Source of the DNA: Roseicyclus marinus
GTDB taxonomy: Bacteria > Pseudomonadota > Alphaproteobacteria > Rhodobacterales > Rhodobacteraceae
DNA: 64,000 nucleotides
Assembly (NCBI RefSeq): GCF_030163795.1
Contig: NZ_JASJOF010000007.1
Span: 177,989 to 241,988, forward strand
Direction of reading: 5' to 3'
Shown here: positions 11,967-22,814 of the stretch, piece after piece
How the letters are laid out: every line of letters starts with the position of its first letter
Numbering within the stretch: the stretch's first letter is position 1
Translations under genes and position numbers: made by a program
Notes under the pieces: generated by a model
What the model was told of the DNA's origin: nothing
The model's input: only the letters and a program-made list of their open reading frames with translations
The model's database searches: none

Positions 11967-12146
11967 CGGCCCCAAGCCCCTCTGTTGGTCGCTCGGCCGG
12001 CGCAGCCCGACCGAGTCGCTGTTGCGCACCGATTAGGGCGGGGCAAGGTTGAGCATGTGTTAACGCACCGCCTGCGGCGCTTCATCCCTTGGCAGGGCGG
12101 GTATGGGCGGCCATATGTCGGCCAAGCCACCAAGGAGGAAGCGCCC

Positions 12147-12551
12147 ATGATCGGCCGCCTGAACCATGTCGCCATCGCCGTCCCCGATCTGGAGGCTGCA
12201 TCCGCGCAATACCGCGACACGCTGGGCGCGAAGGTGAACCCGCCGCAGGACGAGCCCGACCATGGCGTGACGGTCGTTTTCATCGAACTTCCCAATACCA
12301 AGATCGAATTGCTGTACCCCTTGGGCGAGAATTCCCCGATCAAAGGCTTTCTGGACAAGAACCCGTCGGGCGGCATCCACCATGTCTGCTACGAGGTCGA
12401 GGATATCCTTGCCGCGCGCGACAAGCTGAAGGCCGCAGGTGCGCGTGTTCTGGGCGATGGAGAGCCCAAGATCGGCGCGCATGGCAAGCCTGTGCTGTTC
12501 CTGCATCCCAAGGATTTCACCGGAACCCTCGTCGAGTTGGAGCAGGTCTGA
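12147..12551 (+). CDS. mce: methylmalonyl-CoA epimerase
   Basis: Converts (S)- to (R)-methylmalonyl-CoA in propionyl-CoA catabolism. The 134-residue length and the vicinal-oxygen-chelate signature are typical: metal-binding His in LNHVAIAVPD, the segment GGIHHVCYEV and the C-terminal Glu in LVELEQV. An AAGGAGGA ribosome site precedes the ATG at 12147. The stop overlaps the following DUF1467 start by one base. No mutase or carboxylase gene is in this window. Confidence 0.93.
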   Translation: MIGRLNHVAIAVPDLEAASAQYRDTLGAKVNPPQDEPDHGVTVVFIELPNTKIELLYPLGENSPIKGFLDKNPSGGIHHVCYEVEDILAARDKLKAAGARVLGDGEPKIGAHGKPVLFLHPKDFTGTLVELEQV

Positions 12552-12832
12552 TGGGTGTCGTCACGGGTCTCGTGCTTTACGCGATCATCTGGTTCATGAC
12601 GCTGTTCGTCGTGTTGCAGGTCGGCGTGACCAGCCAGTCGGATGCGGGCGAACGGGTCGTCGGCACCCATGGCTCGGCCCCGGTGAACCCGCAGCTCAAG
12701 CGGCGGTTTCTGGTCACCTCGGGCGTGGCGGCGGTGATCTGGGCGGTGATCGCGGGCATCATCCTGAGCGGTGTCGTCACGATCGAGGATATCGACCTGT
12801 TCACCCGGTTCGGGATGGGGCAGCCCGGTTGA
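12551..12832 (+). CDS. DUF1467 family membrane protein
   Basis: A 93-residue protein with two membrane helices (about residues 3-25 and 53-75) separated by a short soluble loop containing GTHGSAPVNPQLKRRFL, the conserved region of the DUF1467 family. It is coupled to mce by a one-base overlap, a common alphaproteobacterial arrangement, but its function is unknown. Its 3' end overlaps the convergent EI24 gene by about 32 bases. Confidence 0.85.
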   Translation: MGVVTGLVLYAIIWFMTLFVVLQVGVTSQSDAGERVVGTHGSAPVNPQLKRRFLVTSGVAAVIWAVIAGIILSGVVTIEDIDLFTRFGMGQPG

Positions 12833-13508
12833 GCCTGTGAAACAGGTGGGTGAAGGTCGCTGCCCCGAGGATGGGCACCAGCAGGTTCACAACCGGGATC
12901 GTCAGCGGCACGGCCATCAGCACACCGGCGGCGAAGAGCGTCCCTGAATTGCGCCGCCGAAAGGCCCGCGCGCCTGCCGCATCGGTCCGGCGCAGGGCCA
13001 CCAGTTGGCCGTATTCCCGGCCCAGGAGAAAGCCATTGACCACCCAGAACAGGATCGGCGCGATGGGCGCGAAGATCAGGTAGGCCACCAGTGCCACGAG
13101 GTTCACGCCCAGCACCACGCCCAGAAACCGGGCGGCATCACCCATCCCTTCGAGAATGCCGACACTGCGCGCGGGCGGCAGGCCGGGGTAATGCACATCC
13201 TCAACCGCGTCGGCCACCTGTTCGAGAAAAATCCCCATGAAGGCCGAGGCGACAGGCACCATCAAAAAGACCGACAAAAGCAAGAAGATCGGCACGGCCG
13301 CCCAGCTGATCGCCGCATCGGCCCATGCGATTTCGCCCAGCCAAGGCAGGGTGAAGCTTTCGGGCAGGAGCCAGCCGACCAACGCGACGAAGGCGACGTA
13401 AAAGCCGATGAGCAAGGCCAGCGTCAGCCCCACGCCCAAGGCCAGCACCAGCAGGAACCGTCGGTCCGAGATCTGGCCCAAAGCCTTGAGAAAGGCGGAA
13501 AAGATCAT
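12801..13508 (-). CDS. EI24/CysZ-like integral membrane protein
   Basis: A 235-residue membrane protein with at least four hydrophobic segments (for example FLLVLALGVGLTLALLIGFY and VVLGVNLVALVAYLIFAPIA). The layout and the FLLGREYGQLVALRR motif match the EI24 domain family, which includes the sulfate transporter CysZ. The ATG at 13508 overlaps the nitroreductase stop (ATGA), supporting it over an ATG four codons upstream. Sulfate transport is possible but unsupported by neighbours. Confidence 0.8.
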   Translation of the reverse strand: MIFSAFLKALGQISDRRFLLVLALGVGLTLALLIGFYVAFVALVGWLLPESFTLPWLGEIAWADAAISWAAVPIFLLLSVFLMVPVASAFMGIFLEQVADAVEDVHYPGLPPARSVGILEGMGDAARFLGVVLGVNLVALVAYLIFAPIAPILFWVVNGFLLGREYGQLVALRRTDAAGARAFRRRNSGTLFAAGVLMAVPLTIPVVNLLVPILGAATFTHLFHRLNRAAPSRTG

Positions 13509-14086
13509 GTCTCGATCCATTGGGTGATGGCGTCGGGATCGGGGCGCGGGCGGGCTGGCGGTTCACCCCGGGGCGTGCCGAGATGGACGAAGCCCGCCAC
13601 GAGTTCGGGCGGCTCGAGCCCCAGCGCGGCCTGCAAGAAATCGCGGTCGCGCGCCATCCAGCCGGTCAGCCAATGGCCGCCGAAGCCCGCCGCCTCTGCC
13701 GCGTTCACGAGACTGAGGCAGGCAAGGGCGGCGGTCTGTTCCTGTTCCACCAGCGGGATCGGCGTGTCGGGGCGCGGGGTACAGATGACCGCGACCGTCA
13801 TCGGCGCGTCGAGAAAAGCCTGCGCCTGCTTGACCAGCTTGTCGGGGTCGCGCCCTTGCGCGGTCCCGATGTCCTGCGTCACGCGGGCCAGCCGGTCGAC
13901 GGCGGGTTTGCGCAGCACGGCAAAGCGGAAGGGGACGAGCTTGCCATGATCGGGCACCCGTGCGGCCGCGGTCAAAAGCTGCCGCAACGTGGCGTCGTCG
14001 GGCGTGGGGGCCGAGAGCATCCGGACCGGCACCGAGCGGCGGGTCAGGAGAAAATCAAGGGGTGTGCGCGTATCCATGCCGGTCAT
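13505..14086 (-). CDS. nitroreductase family protein (YdjA-like)
   Basis: A flavoprotein oxidoreductase of 193 residues, on the short side as in the YdjA subfamily. The FMN-binding N-terminal motif LLTRRSVPVRML, the segment RVPDHGKLVPFRFAVL and the central NAAEAAGFGGHWLTGW are characteristic. It probably reduces nitro or quinone-like compounds with NAD(P)H, but the substrate cannot be predicted. It is translationally coupled to the downstream EI24 gene. Confidence 0.85.
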   Translation of the reverse strand: MTGMDTRTPLDFLLTRRSVPVRMLSAPTPDDATLRQLLTAAARVPDHGKLVPFRFAVLRKPAVDRLARVTQDIGTAQGRDPDKLVKQAQAFLDAPMTVAVICTPRPDTPIPLVEQEQTAALACLSLVNAAEAAGFGGHWLTGWMARDRDFLQAALGLEPPELVAGFVHLGTPRGEPPARPRPDPDAITQWIET

Positions 14087-14177
14087 GTCAGGTGTCCGAG
14101 GGCGGGGATCAAGGGGCGCTGTTCGCGCGATTGGGCACGATCTGTGACGGGGGCGGAAAACTGCAGGTTTCCGCGTC

Positions 14178-14195
14178 GAAAAACTGCTGTTTTTC
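14178..14195 (-). terminator. possible terminator-like hairpin after topA
   Basis: An A/T-rich hairpin GAAAAAC (14178-14184) / GTTTTTC (14189-14195) with loop TGCT lies 16 bases past the topA stop and gives a T-rich 3' arm on the minus strand. The stem is weak, so this is tentative. Confidence 0.35.
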
Positions 14196-14210
14196 CGTGT
14201 TTTCGCCCGG

Positions 14211-16940
14211 TCAGGTCTTTTTGGCCGCCGCCTTGGCCTTGGGTTTCGCGGCTGCCTTGGGCTTGGTTGTCTTGGCCTTGGCGGTTTTCGGCTTGGCCTT
14301 TGCCTTGCCTTTGGCCGGCGATTTCGCCGCCTTTTCCGCGATCAACTCCACGGCCTGTTCCAGCGTCACCGCCTCGGGGGCGATATCCTTGGGGATCGTG
14401 GCATTGACCTTGTCCCATTTCACGTAGGGCCCGTAACGCCCCGGCATGACCTGAACCGGCCCGCCATGTTCGGGATGCTCGCCCAGTTCCTTGAGCGGGG
14501 CGGCGGCAGAGCCGCGCCCGCTGCGGCCTGCGGCCTTGGCGGCCAGCAGTTCGACCGCGCGGTTCATTCCGATGGACCAGACTTCGTCTACCTCGGGGAG
14601 GTTGGCGTAGAGCGGCTTGGCCGCCTCCTTGGCTTTGTAGCTGACGTAGGGGCCGAAACGGCCGATCGCAGCCTCGACCGGCTGGCCGTCCTCGGGGTGG
14701 GACCCGACCATGCGCGGCAGCGACAGAAGCTTGAGCGCCTTTTCGATATCCATCGCATCGGCCTGCCACCCCTTGGGGAGCGAGGCGCGTTTGGGTTTGG
14801 GGTTGTCCTCGGTCGCGTCGCCCAGCTGGACATAGGGGCCAAAGCGGCCGTCGCGCAGCGTCACGGGTTCGGACGTGTCGGGATCGACGCCCAGCATCTT
14901 GCCGTCGGGGCCGATGGCCGTGCCGTCATCGCCGTCGGGATTGGGCGGGCCGAAGGAGCGGGTGTAGCGGCATTCGGGATAGTTGGAACAGCCGATGAAG
15001 GCCCCGCCCGACCGCGCGGTGCGCATCGACAGCCGCCCGGCCCCGCAAGACGGGCAGGCGCGCGGGTCGGACCCGTCGGGGCGCGGCGGGAAGAGATGCG
15101 GTTCCAGCACCTCGTTGATCTTGTCCAGCACATCGGTGATGCGCAGTTCCGAGGTTTCCGAGAGCGAGGCCGAGAAATCGCGCCAGAAGGCGGTCAGGAC
15201 ATCCTTGTAGGCGCGGTCACCCGCGCTGACCTCATCGAGCTGGTTTTCCAGATCGGCGGTGAAGTCGTATTCGACGTAGCGGCGGAAGTAATTGACGAGA
15301 AAGGCCGTGACGAGCCGCCCCTTGTCCTCGGGGATCAGGCGGTTCTTGTCCTTGCGGACGTAGCCGCGCGCCACGATCGTGTCGAGAATGCTGGCATAGG
15401 TCGAGGGTCGCCCGATGCCCAGTTCCTCCATCCGCTTGACCAGCGTCGCCTCGGTATAGCGGGGGGGCGCCTGGGTGAAATGCTGTTGGCCGAGCGTTGC
15501 GCCATCGGCGGACAAAAGGGCGGCATCCGACTTGCGCAGATCGCCCCCCGCCGCGGTTGCGCCATCGCCTGCAAGCTTGGTCCATTCGCCTTTCAGCGCG
15601 TCCGCGGCGGGTTTCAGCGCCTCGCCCCGCGCCATCTGCGGCAGGCGGCGGCTGTCCTCGTCGGCCTCGTCATCGCGGCCTTCCTCGTAGACCTTGAGGA
15701 ATCCGTCGAAAAGCACGACCTGCCCGGTCGCGCGCAATTCGACCTGCTGATCGGCGCTGGCAATGGTGACGGTGGTGCGTTCGAGGCGTGCGGCCTCCAT
15801 CTGGCTGGCGATGGTGCGCTTCCAGATCAGATCATAGAGCTTGCGCTGGTCATCTTCGGACAGGCGGATGTCATCGGGCGCCTTGGACAGGTCCGTGGGC
15901 CGGATGCATTCATGCGCTTCCTGCGCGTTCTTGGCCTTGTTCTTGTACATGCGCGGGTCGGCGGGGACATATTCGGCCCCGTAGCGCGTCTTGATCGTGT
16001 CGCGGGCGGCGTGGACGGCCTCGGGGGCCATGTCGATGCCGTCGGTCCGCATGTAGGTGATGTGGCCCGCTTCATAGAGACGCTGGGCCGCGTTCATCGT
16101 CTGGCGCGCGCCCATGCCGTATTTGCGGCTCGCCTCCTGCTGGAGGGTGGAGGTCATGAAGGGCGGCGCGGGGTTGCGGTTGGCGGGCTTGGCCTCGACA
16201 TCGGTGACGCTGAGCGCGCGGGAGGCTACGGCCTGCACGGCAAGGCCGGCCTCGGCGGCGGTGGCGAGGTCGTAGCGGTCGAGCTTTTTGCCGCGCAGAT
16301 GGGTCAGGCGTGCCTCGACCTCCTGCCCGCGGGGCGTTTGCAGCATGGCGCGGACCGACCAGTATTCGCGGGCGCGGAAGGCCTCGATCTCCATCTCGCG
16401 GTCGGTGATGATGCGCAGCGCCACGGATTGCACGCGGCCCGCCGATTTCGCGCCGGGGAGTTTCCGCCACAGAACGGGCGATAGGTTGAAGCCCACAAGG
16501 TAATCGAGCGCGCGGCGGGCGAGATAAGCCTCGACCAATTCCATGTCGACCTGCCGGGGCTTTTTCATCGCCTCGGTCACGGCGGATTTGGTGATGGCGT
16601 TGAAGACCACGCGGCTGACATCGGTGCCGGCCTTGATCGCCTTTTGCTTGGTCAGCGCCTCCTGCAGGTGCCACGAAATCGCCTCGCCCTCGCGGTCGGG
16701 GTCGGTGGCGAGGATCAGGACCGGGTCGGATTTCAGTGCCTCGGCAATGGCTTTCACATGTTTTTTGCTGTCGGTCGCGATTTCCCATTCCATCGCGAAT
16801 CCCGCCTCGGGGTCGACCGATCCGTCCTTGGAGGGCAGGTCGCGGACATGGCCGTAGGAGGCGAGAACAATGTAGTCGCTGCCCAGATATTTGTTGATTG
16901 TCTTGGCCTTGGCGGGCGATTCGACGACGACGACGGGCAT
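14211..16940 (-). CDS. topA: type IA DNA topoisomerase I
   Basis: Relaxes negative supercoils through a transient 5'-phosphotyrosine break. The ATG at 16940 gives MPVVVVESPAKAKTINKYLG, the start of the TOPRIM domain, and a 909-residue protein. The catalytic Tyr is in ITYMRTDG near residue 315. A four-Cys zinc ribbon (CPSCG...GCSNYPEC) lies near residue 610 and is followed by several repeat units built on RFGPYVQLG-like sequence. The protein ends in a Lys/Ala-rich tail of about 40 residues, a likely DNA-binding extension. dprA lies just upstream on the same strand, as in many proteobacteria. Confidence 0.96.
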   Translation of the reverse strand: MPVVVVESPAKAKTINKYLGSDYIVLASYGHVRDLPSKDGSVDPEAGFAMEWEIATDSKKHVKAIAEALKSDPVLILATDPDREGEAISWHLQEALTKQKAIKAGTDVSRVVFNAITKSAVTEAMKKPRQVDMELVEAYLARRALDYLVGFNLSPVLWRKLPGAKSAGRVQSVALRIITDREMEIEAFRAREYWSVRAMLQTPRGQEVEARLTHLRGKKLDRYDLATAAEAGLAVQAVASRALSVTDVEAKPANRNPAPPFMTSTLQQEASRKYGMGARQTMNAAQRLYEAGHITYMRTDGIDMAPEAVHAARDTIKTRYGAEYVPADPRMYKNKAKNAQEAHECIRPTDLSKAPDDIRLSEDDQRKLYDLIWKRTIASQMEAARLERTTVTIASADQQVELRATGQVVLFDGFLKVYEEGRDDEADEDSRRLPQMARGEALKPAADALKGEWTKLAGDGATAAGGDLRKSDAALLSADGATLGQQHFTQAPPRYTEATLVKRMEELGIGRPSTYASILDTIVARGYVRKDKNRLIPEDKGRLVTAFLVNYFRRYVEYDFTADLENQLDEVSAGDRAYKDVLTAFWRDFSASLSETSELRITDVLDKINEVLEPHLFPPRPDGSDPRACPSCGAGRLSMRTARSGGAFIGCSNYPECRYTRSFGPPNPDGDDGTAIGPDGKMLGVDPDTSEPVTLRDGRFGPYVQLGDATEDNPKPKRASLPKGWQADAMDIEKALKLLSLPRMVGSHPEDGQPVEAAIGRFGPYVSYKAKEAAKPLYANLPEVDEVWSIGMNRAVELLAAKAAGRSGRGSAAAPLKELGEHPEHGGPVQVMPGRYGPYVKWDKVNATIPKDIAPEAVTLEQAVELIAEKAAKSPAKGKAKAKPKTAKAKTTKPKAAAKPKAKAAAKKT

Positions 16941-17081
16941 GCGGAACTTCCTGTTGGGCCGGGGGGCCATGTGGCGGCGGACCATGTGGGGTCTGGGCCC
17001 GGCTTGTCAATGCGGCAGGGGATGAGGGGAAAAGCCCGCATTTTCAATGCGGGAATTCCTGTCGCGACGGAAAGGCCGTCG

Positions 17082-18284
17082 TCAGCTGCGGGCGACCATG
17101 CCGCCTGCGCCGCGCGTGATGCGGCCGGCCATTTCGAGAATGGCAAGCGCCTGGGCCACGGCGCGGGGCGGTTGGCCCAAGGTCCGGATCAGCTGATCCT
17201 CGGCCACGGGGGTTTCGGTCAGGATCGCGAGGATCGCACCTTCCACGCCGCCTTCGGGGGCGGCGTTGGGGGTCTTTTGCGCGCTGGCGTCGCACTTGGT
17301 TGGCTTGGGCGCAGGCGACGGATTGCCAAGGATTTCAAGAACATCCTCGGCATTTCGGATGAGGGCTGCGCCGTCGCGGATCAAGAGGTTGCCGCCGCCT
17401 GCGCGGCTGTCGAGCGGGTGGCCGGGCACGGCCATGACCTCGCGCCCCTGTTCCAAGGCAAGGCGCGCGGTGATGAGGGAACCGGAGCGCACGGCAGCCT
17501 CCACCACGATGACGGCCTGGGCGAGGCCCGCCACGATCCGGTTGCGGCGGGGGAAGTGGCGGGCCTGCGGTTCGCAGCCGAAGGGCATTTCCGAAAGCAG
17601 CAGGCCGCGCCGGGCGATGTCATGGGAAAGTTCCGTGTTTTCAGTGGGGTAAATCACGTCGAGCCCGCCCGCCATCACCGCGATCGTGCCGGTGTCGAGG
17701 CTTGCGCGATGGGCCAGCGCGTCGATGCCGCGCGCAAGGCCCGAGACCACGACGAAGCCCGCCGCGCCCAGATCGGCGGCGAGGTTTCGGGCCATCCGGC
17801 TGCCGAGCGCGGAGGCGTTTCGGGTGCCGACGAGCGCCAGAATTGGCCTTGACAACAGGTCGTTACGACCCCGTGCCCAGAGGAGCGGCGGGGCGTCGGG
17901 AATGCCTGCGAGGGCTGCGGGATACTCGGGATCGCCGAGGCAGAGGAGCGTTGCCCCCATGCGTTTGGCGGCTTTCAGTTCGGCCAGGGCGACGGGTTCG
18001 GGGCAGGGCTGGTAGCTTTCGACCCCGGCGGCGTGGGCGATTTGTGGCAATATCTCAAGCGCTTGGGCAGCTGACCCATGTTCGGCCAGAAGCCGCAGGT
18101 AGGTGGCGGGGCCGACGCGGCGGGAGCGGATCAGGCGGAGGCGGGCCAGCCGTTCGGCAGGGTCGCGGACGGGGGGCGGGATGTAGGAGGTGGGTGCCTC
18201 GAACAGGGCATGGTCCATCGCGTCGGACCACGGATCGGGGACCGGATAGGGCGGGGCGGGGGAGGATTCGGACAGGCGCCACAT
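17082..18284 (-). CDS. dprA: DNA-processing protein DprA/Smf
   Basis: Binds incoming single-stranded DNA and loads RecA during natural transformation. The 400-residue protein has a helical N-terminal region, the Rossmann-like core with VGTRNASALGSRMA, the signature VSGLARGIDALAHRASL and FPRRNRIVAGL, and a C-terminal winged-helix (DML1-like) domain of about 60 residues. The ATG at 18284 starts a plausible N-terminus; a second ATG about 22 codons in is possible. It sits upstream of topA on the same strand. Whether the host is naturally competent cannot be told from this. Confidence 0.92.
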   Translation of the reverse strand: MWRLSESSPAPPYPVPDPWSDAMDHALFEAPTSYIPPPVRDPAERLARLRLIRSRRVGPATYLRLLAEHGSAAQALEILPQIAHAAGVESYQPCPEPVALAELKAAKRMGATLLCLGDPEYPAALAGIPDAPPLLWARGRNDLLSRPILALVGTRNASALGSRMARNLAADLGAAGFVVVSGLARGIDALAHRASLDTGTIAVMAGGLDVIYPTENTELSHDIARRGLLLSEMPFGCEPQARHFPRRNRIVAGLAQAVIVVEAAVRSGSLITARLALEQGREVMAVPGHPLDSRAGGGNLLIRDGAALIRNAEDVLEILGNPSPAPKPTKCDASAQKTPNAAPEGGVEGAILAILTETPVAEDQLIRTLGQPPRAVAQALAILEMAGRITRGAGGMVARS

Positions 18285-18479
18285 GAGGCGAGACTGGCCG
18301 CAATCGGTTAACGGGTGCTTACCGAAAGTTGCCAGTTTGGCGGCATCCGTTGCCGACGGGTTAAATTTCGGCGGCACATCTTGATGGATCGTTAAGGCCG
18401 CGCGCGGCTTGCAAGGTTTCATCAGGAAACCCTGCCTGAGGGGGGTGTCGGGCGGCCGGATGCCGCCCGCCCCCTCCTG

Positions 18480-19904
<1,425 letters not shown>

Positions 19905-19941
19905 CGGGCCTCCGGGGCTGGGGTTTCGCGGCATCTGCGAC

Positions 19942-19955
19942 ATGATCCAGATCAA
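19942..19955. promoter_or_regulatory. candidate Fnr/FnrL box between tldD and ctaC
   Basis: ATGATCCAGATCAA matches the palindromic consensus TTGAT-N4-ATCAA at nine of ten conserved positions. It lies 38 bases from the tldD start and 140 bases from the ctaC start. FnrL control of terminal oxidases is known in Rhodobacter, so oxygen regulation of the cox operon is plausible but unproven. Confidence 0.4.
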
Positions 19956-20094
19956 ACGGGCGGGGGGTGAGACATTTAGACCAAATGCCTTGCCCGGCCC
20001 CCAGCTATATGGTCCGCCCCAGACAGAACGCAACGGTAGGCCTGCCGCGCAGATCGCGCGGGCGGGTTCGCCGTGAACGACAGGACAGACCAAC

Positions 20095-20985
20095 ATGATG
20101 CTTCGCAAGACCCTGTGCGGCCTATGGGCCGGTATTGGTGCAACCTTGGTCGCGGGCGCGGCCGCGGCCCAGACCGCGGGCCTGCGCGACGGGCTGGAGA
20201 TCATCGGGGCGCCGGTGCCGGGAGCCATGGGCTTTCAGCCGGGCGTGACGGAACTCGCCCGCGATATCCGGGCGCTCGATTCCTTTCTTATCGTGATCAT
20301 GACGGTCATCGTGCTGTTCGTGACCGCGCTGCTTTTGTGGTCGGTCTTCCGCCACAACGAGCGCGCCAACCCCACGCCGGCGACCTTTACCCACAACACC
20401 AAGATCGAGGTGACGTGGACGGTCGTGCCGCTGATCATCCTCGTGGTGATCGGTGCCTTCTCGCTGCCGGTGCTGTTCAAGCAGCAGACCATTCCCGAGG
20501 CGGATGTCGTGGTGAAGGCGACCGGCTACCAGTGGTACTGGGGCTATGAATATCCCGAGCACGGCATCGCCTACGACAGCTTCATGCTGACCGAGGAAGA
20601 ACTGGCCGATTTCGGCTATTCGCCCGACGAGCATCTGCTGGCCACCGATACCGCGATGGTGGTGCCGACCGGCGCGACCGTGGTGGTGCAGGTGACGGCG
20701 GCCGACGTGATCCATTCGTGGACCGTGCCCGCCTTTGGCGTGAAGCAGGACGGCGTTCCGGGCCGTCTGGCGGAATTGTGGTTCGAGGTCGAGGAAGGGC
20801 AGGAGGGCGTCTATTTCGGCCAGTGTTCGGAACTGTGCGGCGTCAACCATGCCTTCATGCCGATCACCGTGTTCGCCGTGACGCAGGAAGAATACGATGC
20901 ATGGATCAACGGCGATGCACAGGAATTCGCGTCGATCGGCGACATGCGCGCGCCGGGCGTGATCGAACTGGCCTCGGCCGAGTGA
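20095..20985 (+). CDS. ctaC: cytochrome c oxidase subunit II
   Basis: Carries the CuA centre that accepts electrons from cytochrome c in aa3-type oxidase; membrane-anchored with a periplasmic domain. The 296-residue protein has a signal peptide (through about residue 24), two membrane helices (about 65-85 and 105-125), the aromatic relay [11 protein letters not shown] and the CuA ligands: His in [10 protein letters not shown] and the cluster [13 protein letters not shown]. It is the first gene of the cta operon; subunit I is not in the window. Confidence 0.96.
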   Translation: MMLRKTLCGLWAGIGATLVAGAAAAQTAGLRDGLEIIGAPVPGAMGFQPGVTELARDIRALDSFLIVIMTVIVLFVTALLLWSVFRHNERANPTPATFTHNTKIEVTWTVVPLIILVVIGAFSLPVLFKQQTIPEADVVVKATGYQWYWGYEYPEHGIAYDSFMLTEEELADFGYSPDEHLLATDTAMVVPTGATVVVQVTAADVIHSWTVPAFGVKQDGVPGRLAELWFEVEEGQEGVYFGQCSELCGVNHAFMPITVFAVTQEEYDAWINGDAQEFASIGDMRAPGVIELASAE

Positions 20986-21029
20986 TCGGGACGGGGCGGG
21001 CAGGCGCCCGGCCCGAGCAATGAAAGCAA

Positions 21030-21050
21030 GGCCGGGCAGACGGCCCGGCC
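21030..21050 (+). other. strong hairpin between ctaC and ctaB
   Basis: GGCCGGGC (21030-21037) pairs perfectly with GCCCGGCC (21043-21050) around a five-base loop. No T tract follows, so it is more likely an mRNA-stability or processing element than a terminator; transcription should continue into ctaB. Confidence 0.45.
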
Positions 21051-21077
21051 TACGGTCAAGATGAAGCGACAAGACGC

Positions 21078-22016
21078 ATGAGCGACCTGACGACCAACAC
21101 CACGATCCAGACCGCCGAGGGCGAGGCCCGGTTCGGCGATTATGTCGCGCTGCTCAAGCCGCGGGTGATGTCGCTTGTCGTGTTCACGGCGCTGGTGGGC
21201 TTGTTGGTGGCGCCGGGATCGGTCGATCCGATGATCGGCTTTACCGCGATCTTGTTCATCGCGCTGGGCGGCGGGGCCTCGGGCGCGCTGAACATGTGGT
21301 ATGATGCCGATATCGACGCGGTGATGCGCCGGACCGCCAAGCGGCCCGTGCCCGCGGGCAAGGTCACGGCGGGCGAGGCGCTGTCGCTGGGTCTGTGGCT
21401 GTCGGTGATTTCGGTGGCGATGCTGGGGCTGGCGACCAATTGGCTGGCGGCGGGCATCCTGGCCTTCACCATCTTTTTCTACGCGGTGATCTACACGATG
21501 TGGCTCAAGCGTGCGACGCCGCAGAACATCGTGATCGGGGGGGCGGCCGGTGCATTCCCGCCGATGATCGGCTGGGCGGCGGCGACGGGGTCGGTGAGCC
21601 TTGAGGCGGTGCTGATGTTCGCGCTGATCTTCATGTGGACGCCGCCGCATTTCTGGGCGCTCGCGCTGTTCATGAAGTCGGATTACCACGAGGCCAAGGT
21701 GCCGATGCTGACCGTCACCCATGGCCGGTCCGAGACGCGGCGGCAGATCTGGATCTACACGGTGCTGCTGGTTCCCGTGGCGCTGGGCCTTGGGCTGACC
21801 TCGGTGGCGGGGCCGGTCTATCTTGCGGCGGCGCTGGTTCTGAACGCGATCTTCCTGAAAGGCGCGTGGGATATCTGGCGCCGGGCCGAGGAGGCCGCGC
21901 AGGCTGATGGTTATGTCGTCGAAAAGCGGTTCTTCCGGTTCTCGCTTTATTATCTTTTCCTGCATTTCGGCGCGCTTCTGGCGGATGCCGGGCTGCGTGC
22001 CTGGGGGATTTCCTGA
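21078..22016 (+). CDS. ctaB: protoheme IX farnesyltransferase
   Basis: Polytopic UbiA-family prenyltransferase that converts heme B to heme O, the precursor of heme A for the oxidase. The aspartate-rich site NMWYDADIDAVMRRTAKRP near residue 75 and the second motif with LALFMKSDYHEAKVPML near 200 are diagnostic. The 312 residues contain eight or nine hydrophobic helices. The stop codon overlaps the start of the small ORF downstream. Confidence 0.96.
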   Translation: MSDLTTNTTIQTAEGEARFGDYVALLKPRVMSLVVFTALVGLLVAPGSVDPMIGFTAILFIALGGGASGALNMWYDADIDAVMRRTAKRPVPAGKVTAGEALSLGLWLSVISVAMLGLATNWLAAGILAFTIFFYAVIYTMWLKRATPQNIVIGGAAGAFPPMIGWAAATGSVSLEAVLMFALIFMWTPPHFWALALFMKSDYHEAKVPMLTVTHGRSETRRQIWIYTVLLVPVALGLGLTSVAGPVYLAAALVLNAIFLKGAWDIWRRAEEAAQADGYVVEKRFFRFSLYYLFLHFGALLADAGLRAWGIS

Positions 22017-22210
22017 TGCCGATCACGCAGACGCATGACCTGCACAAGCGCCGGATGGGGCGCAACATCGGCGTGGCGCTGAGCCTTGTGGGGTTTGCCG
22101 CCATCGTCTTTGGCCTGACCATCGCCAAGATCCGCGAAGGCGCGTCGATGGAGGCCTATGACCACACGCCGCGCGTGTCGATCACGCCGCCGGTGGAGAC
22201 GGGACAATGA
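22016..22210 (+). CDS. small single-helix protein of the cta operon (CoxF-like position)
   Basis: A 64-residue protein with a basic N-terminus (HDLHKRRMGRN), one membrane helix (about 17-37) and a short periplasmic tail. It sits between ctaB and ctaG and overlaps both by 1-4 bases, as does a small ORF annotated as an oxidase assembly factor in related genomes. Its sequence is too short for a firm family assignment. The context suggests a role in oxidase assembly, which is inference. Confidence 0.72.
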   Translation: MPITQTHDLHKRRMGRNIGVALSLVGFAAIVFGLTIAKIREGASMEAYDHTPRVSITPPVETGQ

Positions 22211-22788
22211 GCGAGACGACGAAACTGTCGAATGGCCAGATCGTCGCCCGCTGCCTGGGCGTGATCGTGGTGATGGCGGGCCTGGCCTGGGCGTCGGTGC
22301 CGTTCTACGACTGGTTTTGCCGGGTGACTGGCTTTGGCGGCACCACGCAGGTGGCGGAAGCGGGCAGCGAAACGGTGCTGGACCAGACGATCCGGGTGCG
22401 GTTCGACGCCAGCCGCGCGCGCGACATGCCGTGGGAATTCCGGGCGATGCAGCCGCATATGGACATCAGGATCGGGGAGACGGGGCTGGCCTTTTACGAG
22501 GCCTACAACCCGACCGACGAACCCATCGCGGGAACGGCGAGCTTCAATGTCGCGCCCTTCGAGACGGGCGGATATTTCGTCAAGATCCATTGCTTCTGCT
22601 TCGAGTTGCAGGTGTTGCAGCCGGGCGAGCGGGTGGAGATGCCGGTGACGTTTTTCGTGGATCCTGCCATCCTTGACGACCCCGAGGCACGCGGCACGCC
22701 CGCGATCACCTTGTCCTACACGTTCCACGTGACGGACATCCCCGAGGATTATGCCGCGCTGGCCACCCCGGCCGCCGTGGCCAACTAG
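22207..22788 (+). CDS. ctaG: cytochrome c oxidase assembly protein CtaG (Cox11)
   Basis: Copper chaperone that delivers CuB to subunit I. It has one N-terminal membrane anchor (about residues 14-32) and a periplasmic immunoglobulin-like domain. The copper-binding motif CFCF is present near residue 136, and [16 protein letters not shown] follows the membrane helix as in Cox11. Length 193 residues is normal. It is coupled to the upstream small ORF (ATGA overlap). Confidence 0.95.
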   Translation: MSETTKLSNGQIVARCLGVIVVMAGLAWASVPFYDWFCRVTGFGGTTQVAEAGSETVLDQTIRVRFDASRARDMPWEFRAMQPHMDIRIGETGLAFYEAYNPTDEPIAGTASFNVAPFETGGYFVKIHCFCFELQVLQPGERVEMPVTFFVDPAILDDPEARGTPAITLSYTFHVTDIPEDYAALATPAAVAN

Positions 22789-22814
22789 AGAAAACCGGAC
22801 CGAGGACGACACCC

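Noticed and set aside
18450..18468. GGGCGGC/GCCGCCC hairpin after tldD as an intrinsic terminator
   Set aside because: On the minus strand no T tract follows the stem, so it does not meet the usual criteria.
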